Shown here piece by piece: positions 1 through 7,165 of a stretch of DNA of 12,407 nucleotides. Source of the DNA: Thalassiosira profunda (taxonomy: Eukaryota > Bacillariophyta > Thalassiosirophyceae > Thalassiosirales > Thalassiosiraceae); contig JALLAP010000503.1 of the NCBI GenBank assembly GCA_036939355.1, positions 1-12,407 on the forward strand, given 5' to 3'. Within the stretch, counting starts at the first letter, position 1, and each line of letters starts with the position of its first letter. A model generated the notes under the pieces. That model was not told where the DNA came from, searched no databases, and saw nothing but the letters and a program-made list of their open reading frames with translations. The position numbers and the translations under genes are program-made.

Positions 1-106
1 CGTCGACCAGGGGTGGCAGCTAGAGCATAGGCAGATTGCAGCTAATAGGACAGTGATCATTCAAAGCGAACATGTTGCCATTCCCCCTACCGCTGGATGA
101 TATTCG

Positions 107-1050
107 TCACGCAGACAGACCCGTCAACCCCGAAGCCAAGCGCACTCCGTGGACCACCCCTCCGCACAGCGCCGCCAAATTCGCCAGGCTGCTCATGCCG
201 TGCAGCTTCCCGAACGCCTTGGCCTTTGTTTTGTACTCGTCGCTGTCCCGCTTCCCATCGTCCTCCAGCGCGTAGCGATCGAACATGACGCGGGTCGATT
301 GGGGCTCCAAATAAAGAAGGTTCAATAGGGTGGTTACGAAGGCAATGGCCAACGAGACCTCGGACGTTTTGCCCAGGATATCGGGCAGACGGGTGAGCGT
401 CAGGAGTTGCACGCCGATCATCGCCGAGCACAGTCGAAAGTACAGAGGGAACAACTTGCTTTGGATGGAGCCGAAGGTACGTCGCGGTAGATTCTGGAGC
501 GATGTGAGCGCACGATGGATGGCAACATTCGGCAGAAGATTTGAGCTTGCGATTGTTGCAACATTCGACATAAGATGTGAGTACAATTGCAATCGACCAC
601 AACACTCACCTTGAACATCGTAATGCCAGCCACAAAGGTCGTGTACACCACCGTCCCGAACCACGTCGCGAACGAGAGCAGATGCACCGTCGCCGCAGCC
701 TTGGGAGAGAGGACCAGGTGCCTCCCCGCCTGTTGCAGTGCATTCGATGGCGCCGCCGAGCCTTGGTAGATGGCAAAGAGGAGGGCGTATAAAATGGCCA
801 GAGAACGGAAGAAGGTCGAATTGTGCAGCGCCGGGCGGATGAAGGGCTTGTCGTCGGCGGCGGCGTCGCCGTCCTCCTTGGGCGTGAAGAGGAGGCGCGT
901 GGGCGACGCGAGGGTGATGGCAGGTTGATGGCCGATCGACGACGCCGGATTGGGCGGAAGGGAGGCGGCGGCCCGGCGAGCGGAGGGCACGAACCCGTAC
1001 GCCGGGGCGAACGCACACCCAGCGAGGGCGAGGAGGGGGCGGGGCTTCAT
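107..1050 (-). CDS. TMEM205-like (DUF4149) membrane protein, probably plastid-targeted, two exons
   Basis: The spliced model is complement(107..493, 610..1050), 275 residues. Exon 1 ends ATG-TTC-AAG before GTGAGT, and exon 2 resumes at Asn148 after CTCCAG, both in phase 0. Joining them restores the TMEM205 core: TWFGTVVYTTFVAG (129-142), then LPRRTFGSIQSKLFPLYF (149-166), YLEPQST (208-214) and FGKLHGMSSLANL (241-253). Hydrophobic segments lie near 80-97, 121-143, 165-181, 193-208 and 252-268. The ATG at 1050 was chosen because it opens a signal peptide (PLLALAGCAFAPAYG) followed by FVPSARRAAAS, which is Arg/Ser/Ala-rich. A Phe at the cleavage point is typical of plastid preproteins in algae with secondary red plastids. 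The family is membrane-embedded and poorly understood; human TMEM205 has been linked to cisplatin resistance. The plastid location is inferred. The gene is divergent from the ABC gene next door. Confidence 0.85.
494..609 (-). other. Spliceosomal intron of the TMEM205-like gene (116 nt)
   Basis: On the minus strand the intron begins GTGAGTGTTG directly after an AAG codon and ends CATCGCTCCAG. Without splicing, neither reading frame gives a whole TMEM205 domain. With it, the conserved MFK-NLPRRTFG segment is rebuilt in frame. The donor matches the consensus well. The acceptor has only a modest pyrimidine run. Confidence 0.85.
504..609 (-). repeat. Three degenerate ~33-37 nt tandem units filling the intron
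   Basis: Read on the minus strand, the units are 609-577, 576-541 and 540-504. The last two both start ATCTT, share CGAATGTTGC at the same offset, then ATCG, and end CTCAA or CTCAC. The first unit, which includes the splice donor, is more diverged (TCGATTGCAA, then CTCAC). Only ATCGCTCCAG remains between the last unit and exon 2. Confidence 0.55.
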
Positions 1051-1085
1051 CGCGGTGGCTGTGCAGAAGGGCGCGCAGCACTCAG
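1051..1085. promoter_or_regulatory. 35-bp head-to-head spacer between two divergent start codons
   Basis: Only 35 bp separate the ATG of the minus-strand TMEM205-like gene from the first in-frame ATG of the plus-strand ABC transporter. No TATA box or other motif can be assigned inside it. If both starts are right, the promoters and 5' leaders must overlap the opposite gene's coding sequence. Otherwise the ABC start is wrong. Confidence 0.4.
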
Positions 1086-3497
1086 ATGTGTGATGAGCGA
1101 GTTGTTGAGGTTGTTGCAGTCGGGAAAAAATCTTTTTACGAGATTCGTGACATAAAGAAGTCTCCGGCTCCGCCTCATCCAGCCCGACGAGATGGCGAAG
1201 CCGGGCGCTCCACGGCGGCGTCGGAGGCAACCCCGCTGATAAATCGCGAGGAGAGCGGAATATCCCTGGAGACCACCCGCAGCGGCGGTGAGGCAGCAAC
1301 TGCCGACGAAGAGGAGGGGATCCGCACACCCAAGAAGCAGGATGCATCAACAGGGGCGCTGCCCTCGTGGTCCGACGCCTTCAAAGAGGTCTCACCTTTT
1401 CTGCGACCGCGCGATAAACGGCACGCCTTCCTCGCCTCCCTCGCCCTGCTGACGGTATTGCTGGAGAAGCTGATCACAGTATTGCCGCCATTGGCCATCC
1501 GACACGCGGTCGATGCCATCTCCGGCTTTGGATCGAGCGACTCCAACGATCCATCCTATGCGACGGTACAACAGAGGACGGCCAAAAACGTCTCAATGGC
1601 AATTGTGTTGTATTTTCTGCTGCGCACATTGGATGCTGCAGTTTCTGCATTGCAAAACGTGTGCCAAAGAGCAGTCTCTTTGGATGCCGAGAGAAGGTTC
1701 GCCTCGAGCCTCTTTGCCCACCTCCAGGTATTGGGGGCGGCGTACCACCTGGAACGGCACGCGGGAGAATTGCTACGCATCCTATCTCGAGGATCGGACG
1801 CCACCTCGACAATCATCGACAGTTTGTGGTTCAATCTCCTCCCGACCTTCTTTGAGGCGGCTGTCGTGGGAACGGTGTTTTGGAAGTTGCTAGGAATTCC
1901 TTCCATTGCTTTTACCACCGTGGCATCTGTGGCACTGTACCTGATTTATACGGTCAAAGTCACCAACACGCGCCTCGAGCAACGGCGTAGGGTGTTGGAC
2001 AAGTCGGAGGATGTGGGAAGGATTGAGACGGAAACGCTCGTGAATTACGAGACGGTGGTGCTGTTCGGGAGGGAGTTGAAGGAGGTGGAAGCCTACGACA
2101 CCGTGCGCAAAGAGTACACTGAAAAGCGGGTCAAGATGCTGGGGCTGTTTGCATGGCTGCAATTAGGACAGCAGTCGATCCGCCTGGCTGGCACTTGCAT
2201 CGGACTGTGGCTCGCAGGACGAGCAACGGTGTACGGTACGCCAGGGGACGAGACGTTGCTGAGCCCGGGATCCTTCGTGGTGGTGCAATTGTACATCCAG
2301 CAACTGTTCCAGCCGCTGTCGTTTCTCGGGTTTACGTATCGGCAGTTGACAGAGGCGCTGACGGACCTGGAGAAGGCAGTCAAAATGCTTAGGAGTAAAC
2401 CGTTGGTGGTGGATGCAAAGGATGCGGTCGAGTGGGATGTGGCTCTGAAGAGGCAACGAGAGAAGCTGGGCAAGCCTCTCGACATGGATGATACCAACGC
2501 ATCCAGCGGCGACATTGCCTTTGACGACGTCACATTTCGGTACAAGGTCAAAGCGAACCGGAAACGGCTGGGCGGGCCTGACGTAGAAAACGGATCTTCC
2601 AAACCAGGCGGACGACGCGGCAAGGGCAGAGGAGGCAGGGGTTTTGGCCGCAAGGGCCTGTGGGGAGGGCGCGGCCGTGCCGTGTGGAGCGGCAAGGGAG
2701 GCGTCAACCTTTGGATCAAGGACGCCAAAAAGGAGAAGGAGAGTGTGGAAGATGAGACTACGGAAAGGGTGGACGTCGGTGGCATCCAAAATGTCAGCTT
2801 TAGGATCCCCGCGGGCAAGACGGCCGCTCTGGTTGGCCCGAGTGGTTCGGGCAAGACCACGATCGTGCGCTTGATACTACGCATGTACGACCCTGACGAA
2901 GGTTCGGTGCTGGTGGACAGCATCAATGTCAAGTCGCTGACGCAGCAGTCTCTTCGATCCAACATCGGGGTCGTCGCGCAAGATACGGTGCTCTTTCATG
3001 CATCTTTACGCGACAACATCATCTACGGCAAAGAGGAGGCCACGGACGAAGAAATATGGGAGGCAGTACGAATATCCGCCCTGGAACCGCTGGTCAAATC
3101 CCTTCCAGAGGGGCTGATGACGCTGGTGGGGGAAAGAGGAATGAAGCTTTCGGGCGGGGAACGGCAACGGGTGGGCCTGGCTCGCTGCATCATCAAACAG
3201 CCCAAGCTAGTATTGTTGGACGAAGCGACGAGCGCACTCGACTCTGGAACAGAGCGCGAGATCCAGAGAAACATCCTGACTCCACAAACGGCCGCTGCCG
3301 TTTGCAAGGGAAGAACGACGCTTATGATCGCCCACCGTCTTAGTACTGCTCGTCGAGCTGACGTTATTCTGGTGCTGGACAAGGGTCGGTTGATTGAACA
3401 GGGCACGCACGAAGAGTTGTTGACGCTAGAGAAGGGCAAGTACGCTCAAATGTGGAAAGATCAAATGGAAGGGGATTCGCTTGATGAATTGAAATGA
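1086..3497 (+). CDS. ABC half-transporter, ATM1/HMT1 (ABCB7/ABCB6) group
   Basis: An 803-residue protein with a transmembrane domain followed by one nucleotide-binding domain; such half-transporters dimerise. Residues 1-110 are polar. Membrane helices start near 113 (AFLASLALLTVLLEKLITV), with others around 170-190, 248-290, 352-380 and 396-418. NYETVVLFGRE (320-330), GQQSIRLAG (361-369) and FQPLSFLGFTYRQLTEALTDLEK (408-430) are hallmarks of this group, which exports glutathione- or thiol-linked compounds from mitochondria or into vacuoles. The ATPase is intact: A-loop Tyr486, Walker A GPSGSGKTT (584-592), Q-loop Gln632, signature LSGGERQ (688-694), Walker B LVLLDE (708-713) and switch His750. 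A basic, Gly-rich insertion sits at about 487-565. The start is uncertain: an in-frame stop lies at 915, 1086 is the first ATG after it, and the next Met is residue 171 inside the membrane domain. An upstream exon is possible, since TTGTTGCAG at 1111-1119 resembles an acceptor. ABCB6- and ABCB7-type cannot be separated by eye. Confidence 0.9.
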   Translation: MCDERVVEVVAVGKKSFYEIRDIKKSPAPPHPARRDGEAGRSTAASEATPLINREESGISLETTRSGGEAATADEEEGIRTPKKQDASTGALPSWSDAFKEVSPFLRPRDKRHAFLASLALLTVLLEKLITVLPPLAIRHAVDAISGFGSSDSNDPSYATVQQRTAKNVSMAIVLYFLLRTLDAAVSALQNVCQRAVSLDAERRFASSLFAHLQVLGAAYHLERHAGELLRILSRGSDATSTIIDSLWFNLLPTFFEAAVVGTVFWKLLGIPSIAFTTVASVALYLIYTVKVTNTRLEQRRRVLDKSEDVGRIETETLVNYETVVLFGRELKEVEAYDTVRKEYTEKRVKMLGLFAWLQLGQQSIRLAGTCIGLWLAGRATVYGTPGDETLLSPGSFVVVQLYIQQLFQPLSFLGFTYRQLTEALTDLEKAVKMLRSKPLVVDAKDAVEWDVALKRQREKLGKPLDMDDTNASSGDIAFDDVTFRYKVKANRKRLGGPDVENGSSKPGGRRGKGRGGRGFGRKGLWGGRGRAVWSGKGGVNLWIKDAKKEKESVEDETTERVDVGGIQNVSFRIPAGKTAALVGPSGSGKTTIVRLILRMYDPDEGSVLVDSINVKSLTQQSLRSNIGVVAQDTVLFHASLRDNIIYGKEEATDEEIWEAVRISALEPLVKSLPEGLMTLVGERGMKLSGGERQRVGLARCIIKQPKLVLLDEATSALDSGTEREIQRNILTPQTAAAVCKGRTTLMIAHRLSTARRADVILVLDKGRLIEQGTHEELLTLEKGKYAQMWKDQMEGDSLDELK
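2544..2780 (+). other. Gly/Arg/Lys-rich insertion inside the ABC ATPase domain
   Basis: About 79 residues (487-565) lie between the A-loop strand (VTFRYK) and the strand leading to Walker A (GIQNVSFRIPAGKTAALVG). Relatives usually have only a short linker here. The first part is RGG-like (GGRRGKGRGGRGFGRKG), followed by a charged stretch (KDAKKEKESVEDETTERVDV). The reading frame is open throughout and no convincing GT-AG pair removes it cleanly, so I treat it as translated. A retained intron remains possible. Confidence 0.6.
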
Positions 3498-3550
3498 AGG
3501 CAAGGGAAGAGTCCAGCCTAACAATTACTGCATCTGAGTAGGGGCGAGAT
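3498..3550. other. 53-bp convergent spacer (shared 3' flank)
   Basis: The ABC gene ends with TGA at 3495-3497, and the minus-strand gene ends with TGA read from 3553 to 3551. The 3' untranslated regions and polyadenylation sites must therefore overlap or extend into the opposite gene. No AATAAA-type signal stands out. Confidence 0.5.
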
Positions 3551-4573
3551 TCACTTCAGCAATTTCCACGAAATGAGTGAGAAGATGCATAGCATTGGCA
3601 CCATTGGTCCAAGTGGCGCGCCGCTCTTCCTCATATCCGGACAGATAATGCAAAAGATCACAGTCGCCACCGCCGTGAAAAGGGCGGAATACCCCACAGC
3701 CGTCAGGGGATCCGTGCCCAAGGAAAGTGCTAGGAACAGTGTCAGGTGGATTAGAGAGTGCACGCCAACAGATTGAGTGACGAATCGCAATTTGTAGTCA
3801 TCCATCTGAAAGTCTGTTGTGTGCTCGAGCACCTGCATCATCATATCTGGAAGTAAGATGCTGAGGACGTCGATGCTTCCGATGAGGACAAGCACAACCC
3901 ATGTAGCGATTGTTTCGTTCCCTCCCGTAATGAGAGAGGCGGCGCAACAGGCGAGGACCGCGGAAACGACGGCAGCCCTAGTACGATGGGAGTGAGACTT
4001 GGCGTTGGCTTCCATCGCATCCCGCAGCACCAGATGCGCAACAATGGGGACGAGACTCCAGCCCATTGCCTTTGTTGGTTCCATCTTCGACACGACGGTG
4101 AGGTAGGGCAGCAATCCCCACGCGAGCATGTTGGCGCCGATCAGACGACCTGTCTTGTTCGATGGGGTGTCCTTTTCCGTGTAGCCGTGAAGGAGTAGCA
4201 TAATAACGTTTGGTACAAGTGATTGTCCGACGCCCAGGAGCAGTCCATTGACTGTGTTTATGATATCGTGTTTGTGAGTCGGCAGGGAGCGACCGAGGAG
4301 AAAGAAATGCACGCAACTAACCTGCGAAGAAGATTGCGAGATTCTCCTTCGAAAGGATCCCACTCGTCGCCAGCCCACCATCGACGGAGACATCGCCTCC
4401 GCGGACGCTGAGCGCAGTCGCAACAGAGCGCTCGTCGATGTGAGCTGGAGGAGATAGGTGGGCTTCGAACCAATGACACGCGTGGGAGCTTTGGCAAAGC
4501 GCCCTGCGTGGGCACTTCCGGCAAGGGAGCACCCGGCGAAGAGGGACAATGCTAGACGGTGGAGGTTCGTCAT
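3551..4573 (-). CDS. Unrecognised polytopic membrane protein with N-terminal signal sequence, spliced
   Basis: I do not recognise this family. The preferred model is complement(3551..4251, 4322..4444, 4516..4573), 293 residues. It opens with a signal peptide-like stretch (MTNLHRLALSLFAGCSLAG), then a short polar region with ALSVRGGDVSVDGG, then about eight hydrophobic segments near 55-82, 97-113, 123-137, 153-169, 175-195, 217-238, 244-263 and 275-291. Splicing of 4252-4321 is well supported: it fuses LAIFFA to VNGLLLGVGQSLVP, making one continuous helix. The N-terminal join is weak. The signal peptide and the SVRGG region lie in different frames, and a 71-nt intron is one solution; an indel is the other, in which case the signal peptide would continue as SAHAGRFAKAPTRV, itself transit-peptide-like. 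A short hydroxylated or basic segment after a signal peptide suggests plastid or endomembrane routing, as inference only. It is convergent with the ABC gene. Confidence 0.7.
   Translation of the reverse strand: MTNLHRLALSLFAGCSLAGSAHAGRFAKAPTRVIGSKPTYLLQLTSTSALLRLRSASAEAMSPSMVGWRRVGSFRRRISQSSSQVSCVHFFLLGRSLPTHKHDIINTVNGLLLGVGQSLVPNVIMLLLHGYTEKDTPSNKTGRLIGANMLAWGLLPYLTVVSKMEPTKAMGWSLVPIVAHLVLRDAMEANAKSHSHRTRAAVVSAVLACCAASLITGGNETIATWVVLVLIGSIDVLSILLPDMMMQVLEHTTDFQMDDYKLRFVTQSVGVHSLIHLTLFLALSLGTDPLTAVGYSALFTAVATVIFCIICPDMRKSGAPLGPMVPMLCIFSLISWKLLK
4252..4321 (-). other. Spliceosomal intron (70 nt) in the unrecognised membrane-protein gene
   Basis: On the minus strand the intron runs from GTTAGTTGCG to ATAAACACAG. 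The upstream frame hits TAG inside the donor (GGT-TAG). Joining the phase-1 exon ends (G plus TC) gives a Val that links two hydrophobic half-segments into one membrane helix. Its length agrees with the other short introns of this locus. Confidence 0.75.
4445..4515 (-). other. Candidate second intron (71 nt) or site of a frameshift
   Basis: The signal-peptide frame must shift before the ALSVRGG region. A segment read from GTGCCCACGC (4515) to CTATCTCCTCCAG (4445) has a good pyrimidine-rich acceptor and the length needed to change frame correctly. The donor (GGAA-GTGCCC) is a poor match to GTRAGT, so a sequencing indel or a different donor is a real alternative. Confidence 0.35.
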
Positions 4574-4721
4574 CGTGGATATTATGGGTTGGAAAACTAT
4601 GAATGAGCCACGTTGTTGCGGCGTCTTGCCCCACTCCGGAATGCAGCATTGGCGGTGATGTCTTGGTTGAAGATGAGGGAGTGGGCGGATCTTTCCATGG
4701 AAGGATTCCTGCGTAGAAACC

Positions 4722-4813
4722 GCCCTCCCCCACCTACCGCCATCTCTCCCCCCCTCCCTCACACACACACACCTCCTACCTCTCCCAGCCTCCCCCCTCT
4801 CCTACCGCTGTCT
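4722..4813 (+). promoter_or_regulatory. Pyrimidine-rich tract with a short CA microsatellite
   Basis: About 90 bases are almost entirely C and T on the plus strand, interrupted by alternating CA at 4760-4772, and end just before an ATG at 4814. Such CT-rich tracts often lie at promoters or in 5' leaders of algal genes. Here it could serve the minus-strand gene starting at 4573 or a plus-strand transcript. No core promoter element is certain. Confidence 0.35.
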
Positions 4814-5023
4814 ATGTCTCGTCTCGCCAATTGCAATGCAACGCTAGCGGCGCGGGATTGCAATGGGACGGAAGCGGCGGTGGCCTCCGCCGCCGGGTCA
4901 GAGGATACCTCTCTCCTCGCCTCTCGGGATACCACGCTCTCGGTCTCGAGTGGCGGCCATCCGAGTCGATCCTACTCCGAATGTCAGCTCCTGAGGTTGT
5001 CGGCGCCCTTCAACGTTCGTTGA
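4814..5023 (+). other. Doubtful short ORF or first exon in the spacer
   Basis: An ATG directly after the pyrimidine tract opens a 69-codon frame beginning MSRLANCNATLAARDCNG, rich in Ser and Ala, that ends at 5023. A strong acceptor-like sequence, TCTCTTTTCACTTCAG, ends at 5136 and is followed by another open stretch. A small spliced gene, or an upstream leader exon of the armadillo gene, is therefore conceivable. The composition resembles no known domain, and chance in GC-rich DNA is the simplest explanation. Confidence 0.15.
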
Positions 5024-5380
5024 TGTGATGGGCGGCGGGGGCGTTGTTGTGTCCACAACATGTTCATGTGATGGAATGTTGTTTTGCCTGATGTTGATAC
5101 CGTCACCAACGCGCGAGAAATCTCTTTTCACTTCAGGTAGATCTGGTTCCTCCGGCGGCGGCTGGCATTCCAACCTTCTCCTTTCACCCAGACCGAGCAC
5201 TTGGTGTGTCTGCCTCTCGAGCGGTCGCGGCCCCTGTGTTTCCGTTGCCTGAGGGCCTCGTGGATGAACGGCAGGGCAACCAGATGGCAAACTGCAGCGA
5301 AGAAAATGCAGTCTAGCAAAATGTCGGACTGGGTCAGCTGCCCCACCAGTCTGCAGCAGGACATCGTTACAACAGGAAAT
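5024..5380. other. Spacer without a supportable gene
   Basis: Several short ORFs exist on both strands. On the minus strand one (5394 down to 5128) contains a single hydrophobic stretch, DILLDCIFFAAVCHLVALPF. None has a family signature or a convincing start, so this stretch is best read as upstream and regulatory DNA of the armadillo gene. Confidence 0.3.
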
Positions 5381-5466
5381 TGAAACTTCAACATTTCAAA
5401 TTGGTTTGAAATTTTGGACTTTTGAAAATTTTGAAGTTTGAGCTTTTGAATCGGATTTTTGAAAAT
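5381..5466. repeat. AT-rich inverted-repeat (hairpin) island upstream of the armadillo gene
   Basis: ATTTCAAA (5393-5400) and TTTGAAAT (5405-5412) form a perfect 8-bp inverted repeat around TTGG. AAACTTCAA (5383-5391) and TTGAAGTTT (5431-5439) form a second 9-bp pair. The stretch 5383-5400 can also pair with 5421-5439 with one bulge and one mismatch. TTTTGAA recurs at about 5419, 5428, 5444 and 5456. The island is strikingly AT-rich against GC-rich surroundings and ends about 65 bp before the armadillo ATG. Confidence 0.65.
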
Positions 5467-5530
5467 GCCACCCTCCGCAGCCAGCTCGAGCGCCTCTGGC
5501 TGAAAGATGAGTCAATGATGCAGTGAGACA

Positions 5531-7165
5531 ATGAGCGGAGGGAAGGTGCTGGAATCGCTGGTGGCCCGCGGCCGCCGGGTCCGCTCGTTCAGAGAACAGC
5601 GAGAAATATCCTTCGGCCTCGCCGACCTCTCCACCAAGCCGGACGTTCACGAACGCCTCGTGAAGAAGGGCGGCGTGGAAACGCTCGTCAACCTCCTCGT
5701 CACGGCCCAGGACGCCGAGGCGCAGCAGTTCGCGGCCCTTGCCGTCGCCAACACGGCGTCCACAAAGGCGCTGTGCAATGACATTGTCCTGCTCGACGGG
5801 GTGGTGTCTGGTCTCGTTCAGTACGTGGGGAACGAGCAAGCCGATGCGATTGGGCGGCAGTACTCGGCGTTGGCGGTTGGCAACCTGCTGGCCGAGACGG
5901 GGACCCACGCGACAATCGTCGAGGCGGGATGCGTAACGGCGCTCATCACAATGCTGAGGAATTGCTGCGACGCCAAGGAGTTGGAGTCGGGAAAGCACGC
6001 CGCGTTTGCCCTCTCCAATGTGGCCTTCGACCGGCAGTACCACCGGCAAATTGTGGAGGCGGGGGCGATTGAGCTGCTCGTCGCGTTGGCGTGCTGCGAG
6101 GATCCCGACACCCAGCGGCAGGCGTTGGCGGCCGTGAGGGGGCTTTGCGTCACGACGGAGAATCGACGGCTGGTGCTGCAAAAGGGTATTCTGGACCCCC
6201 TCATTCTAATGTCGCGGTCGGGCGACGTGGACATTGTCCAGGAGGTGGCGTCCGCATTGAATTGCCTCTCGTCCGAAGACGAGAACAAGGAGGAGATATC
6301 CTACCGAGCCATTTCCACCTTGATCAGCTTTCTTCTGTCGGGCGACGGAGAGATTGAACGTCACGCGAGCTGTGCCATTGCCAACTTGCTAGACGTGACG
6401 GACATTCACGCTCGGTTCCTGGAAGAGCGCGGCGTCCCTCCCTTGATTGCGCTCTGCTCTTCGCCGGAGGGGCCGTGCCGGGTGGAGGCAGCGCGGGCGG
6501 TGGCCAATTTGTCGTCCAACCCTGAGTTGATGGAGGGCCTGATTCAGGAAAAGGCGCTGGGACCACTCGTCAAGTCCCTCGAGCAGGATGGAGACAACTG
6601 CCGCTTTGCGGCCTTGGCCATTGCCAACTTTGCCACGCACGCGCCGTCTCTGTTCAAGATTGTGCAAGCCGGAGCGGTGCCCCACTTGGTGTCCTTGGTC
6701 GCTGGTCCCAGCAACAACATTGAAGCTCGGCGCTACGGTGCTCTGGCCATCGCCAACATGACCTCGTGCGAGGCATTTCACGCCACTCTCCTGGAAACGG
6801 ACGCCCCCGAGGCGCTGTTCGCCCTGTCGAACACGTGCGACGGACTGGCGCAGCGCTACGTTGGCTCGGCATTGGCCAATCTGAGCTCCAACCCGGCCAA
6901 CCACGTGCCAATTGTGGAGGTGGGAGGGCTGCAGCCCATCATCGCTCTCGCCTACGACGGCGACCAAAGCGTGCACAAGCAGGCGGCCGCGGCGCTGCGA
7001 GGATTCAGCGCGACCGGCAACATCCACTTGAAGATTGTGCAAGAGGGTGGCATGGAACCGCTCTCTCGCCTCCTCTTGTCGGACGACGAGGAAGTTCTCC
7101 GCGAGACGACGGCGTGCCTATGCAATCTCTCGTTGGGAGACGAGAACAAGTTCGAGATGGCCAAG
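5531..7165 (+). repeat. Armadillo super-repeat block I (units 1-13)
   Basis: 545 residues. Phase markers: EAARAVANLSS (unit 8), CRFAALAIANF (unit 9), AAALRGFSAT (unit 12) and CLCNLSLGDENK (unit 13). The first unit is degenerate and probably caps the solenoid. Confidence 0.55.

Noticed and set aside
1..106. Further coding or RNA gene at the left edge
   Set aside because: Only the 3' flank of the TMEM205-like gene is present; no ORF or structure is supportable.
788..794. TATAAAA on the plus strand, a possible TATA box for the ABC gene
   Set aside because: It lies within the coding exon of the opposite gene and encodes part of a conserved-looking hydrophobic segment there (LAILYALLF), about 290 bp from the ABC ATG. 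Coincidence is likelier.
4760..4772. CA microsatellite as evidence of a mobile element or telomeric repeat
   Set aside because: Only about six dinucleotides within a pyrimidine tract; no target-site duplications or terminal repeats surround it.
5128..5394. 88-codon minus-strand ORF with one hydrophobic stretch
   Set aside because: Its start lies inside the AT-rich hairpin, the tail is Arg-rich random-looking sequence and there is no family signature. Kept only as a note in the spacer.
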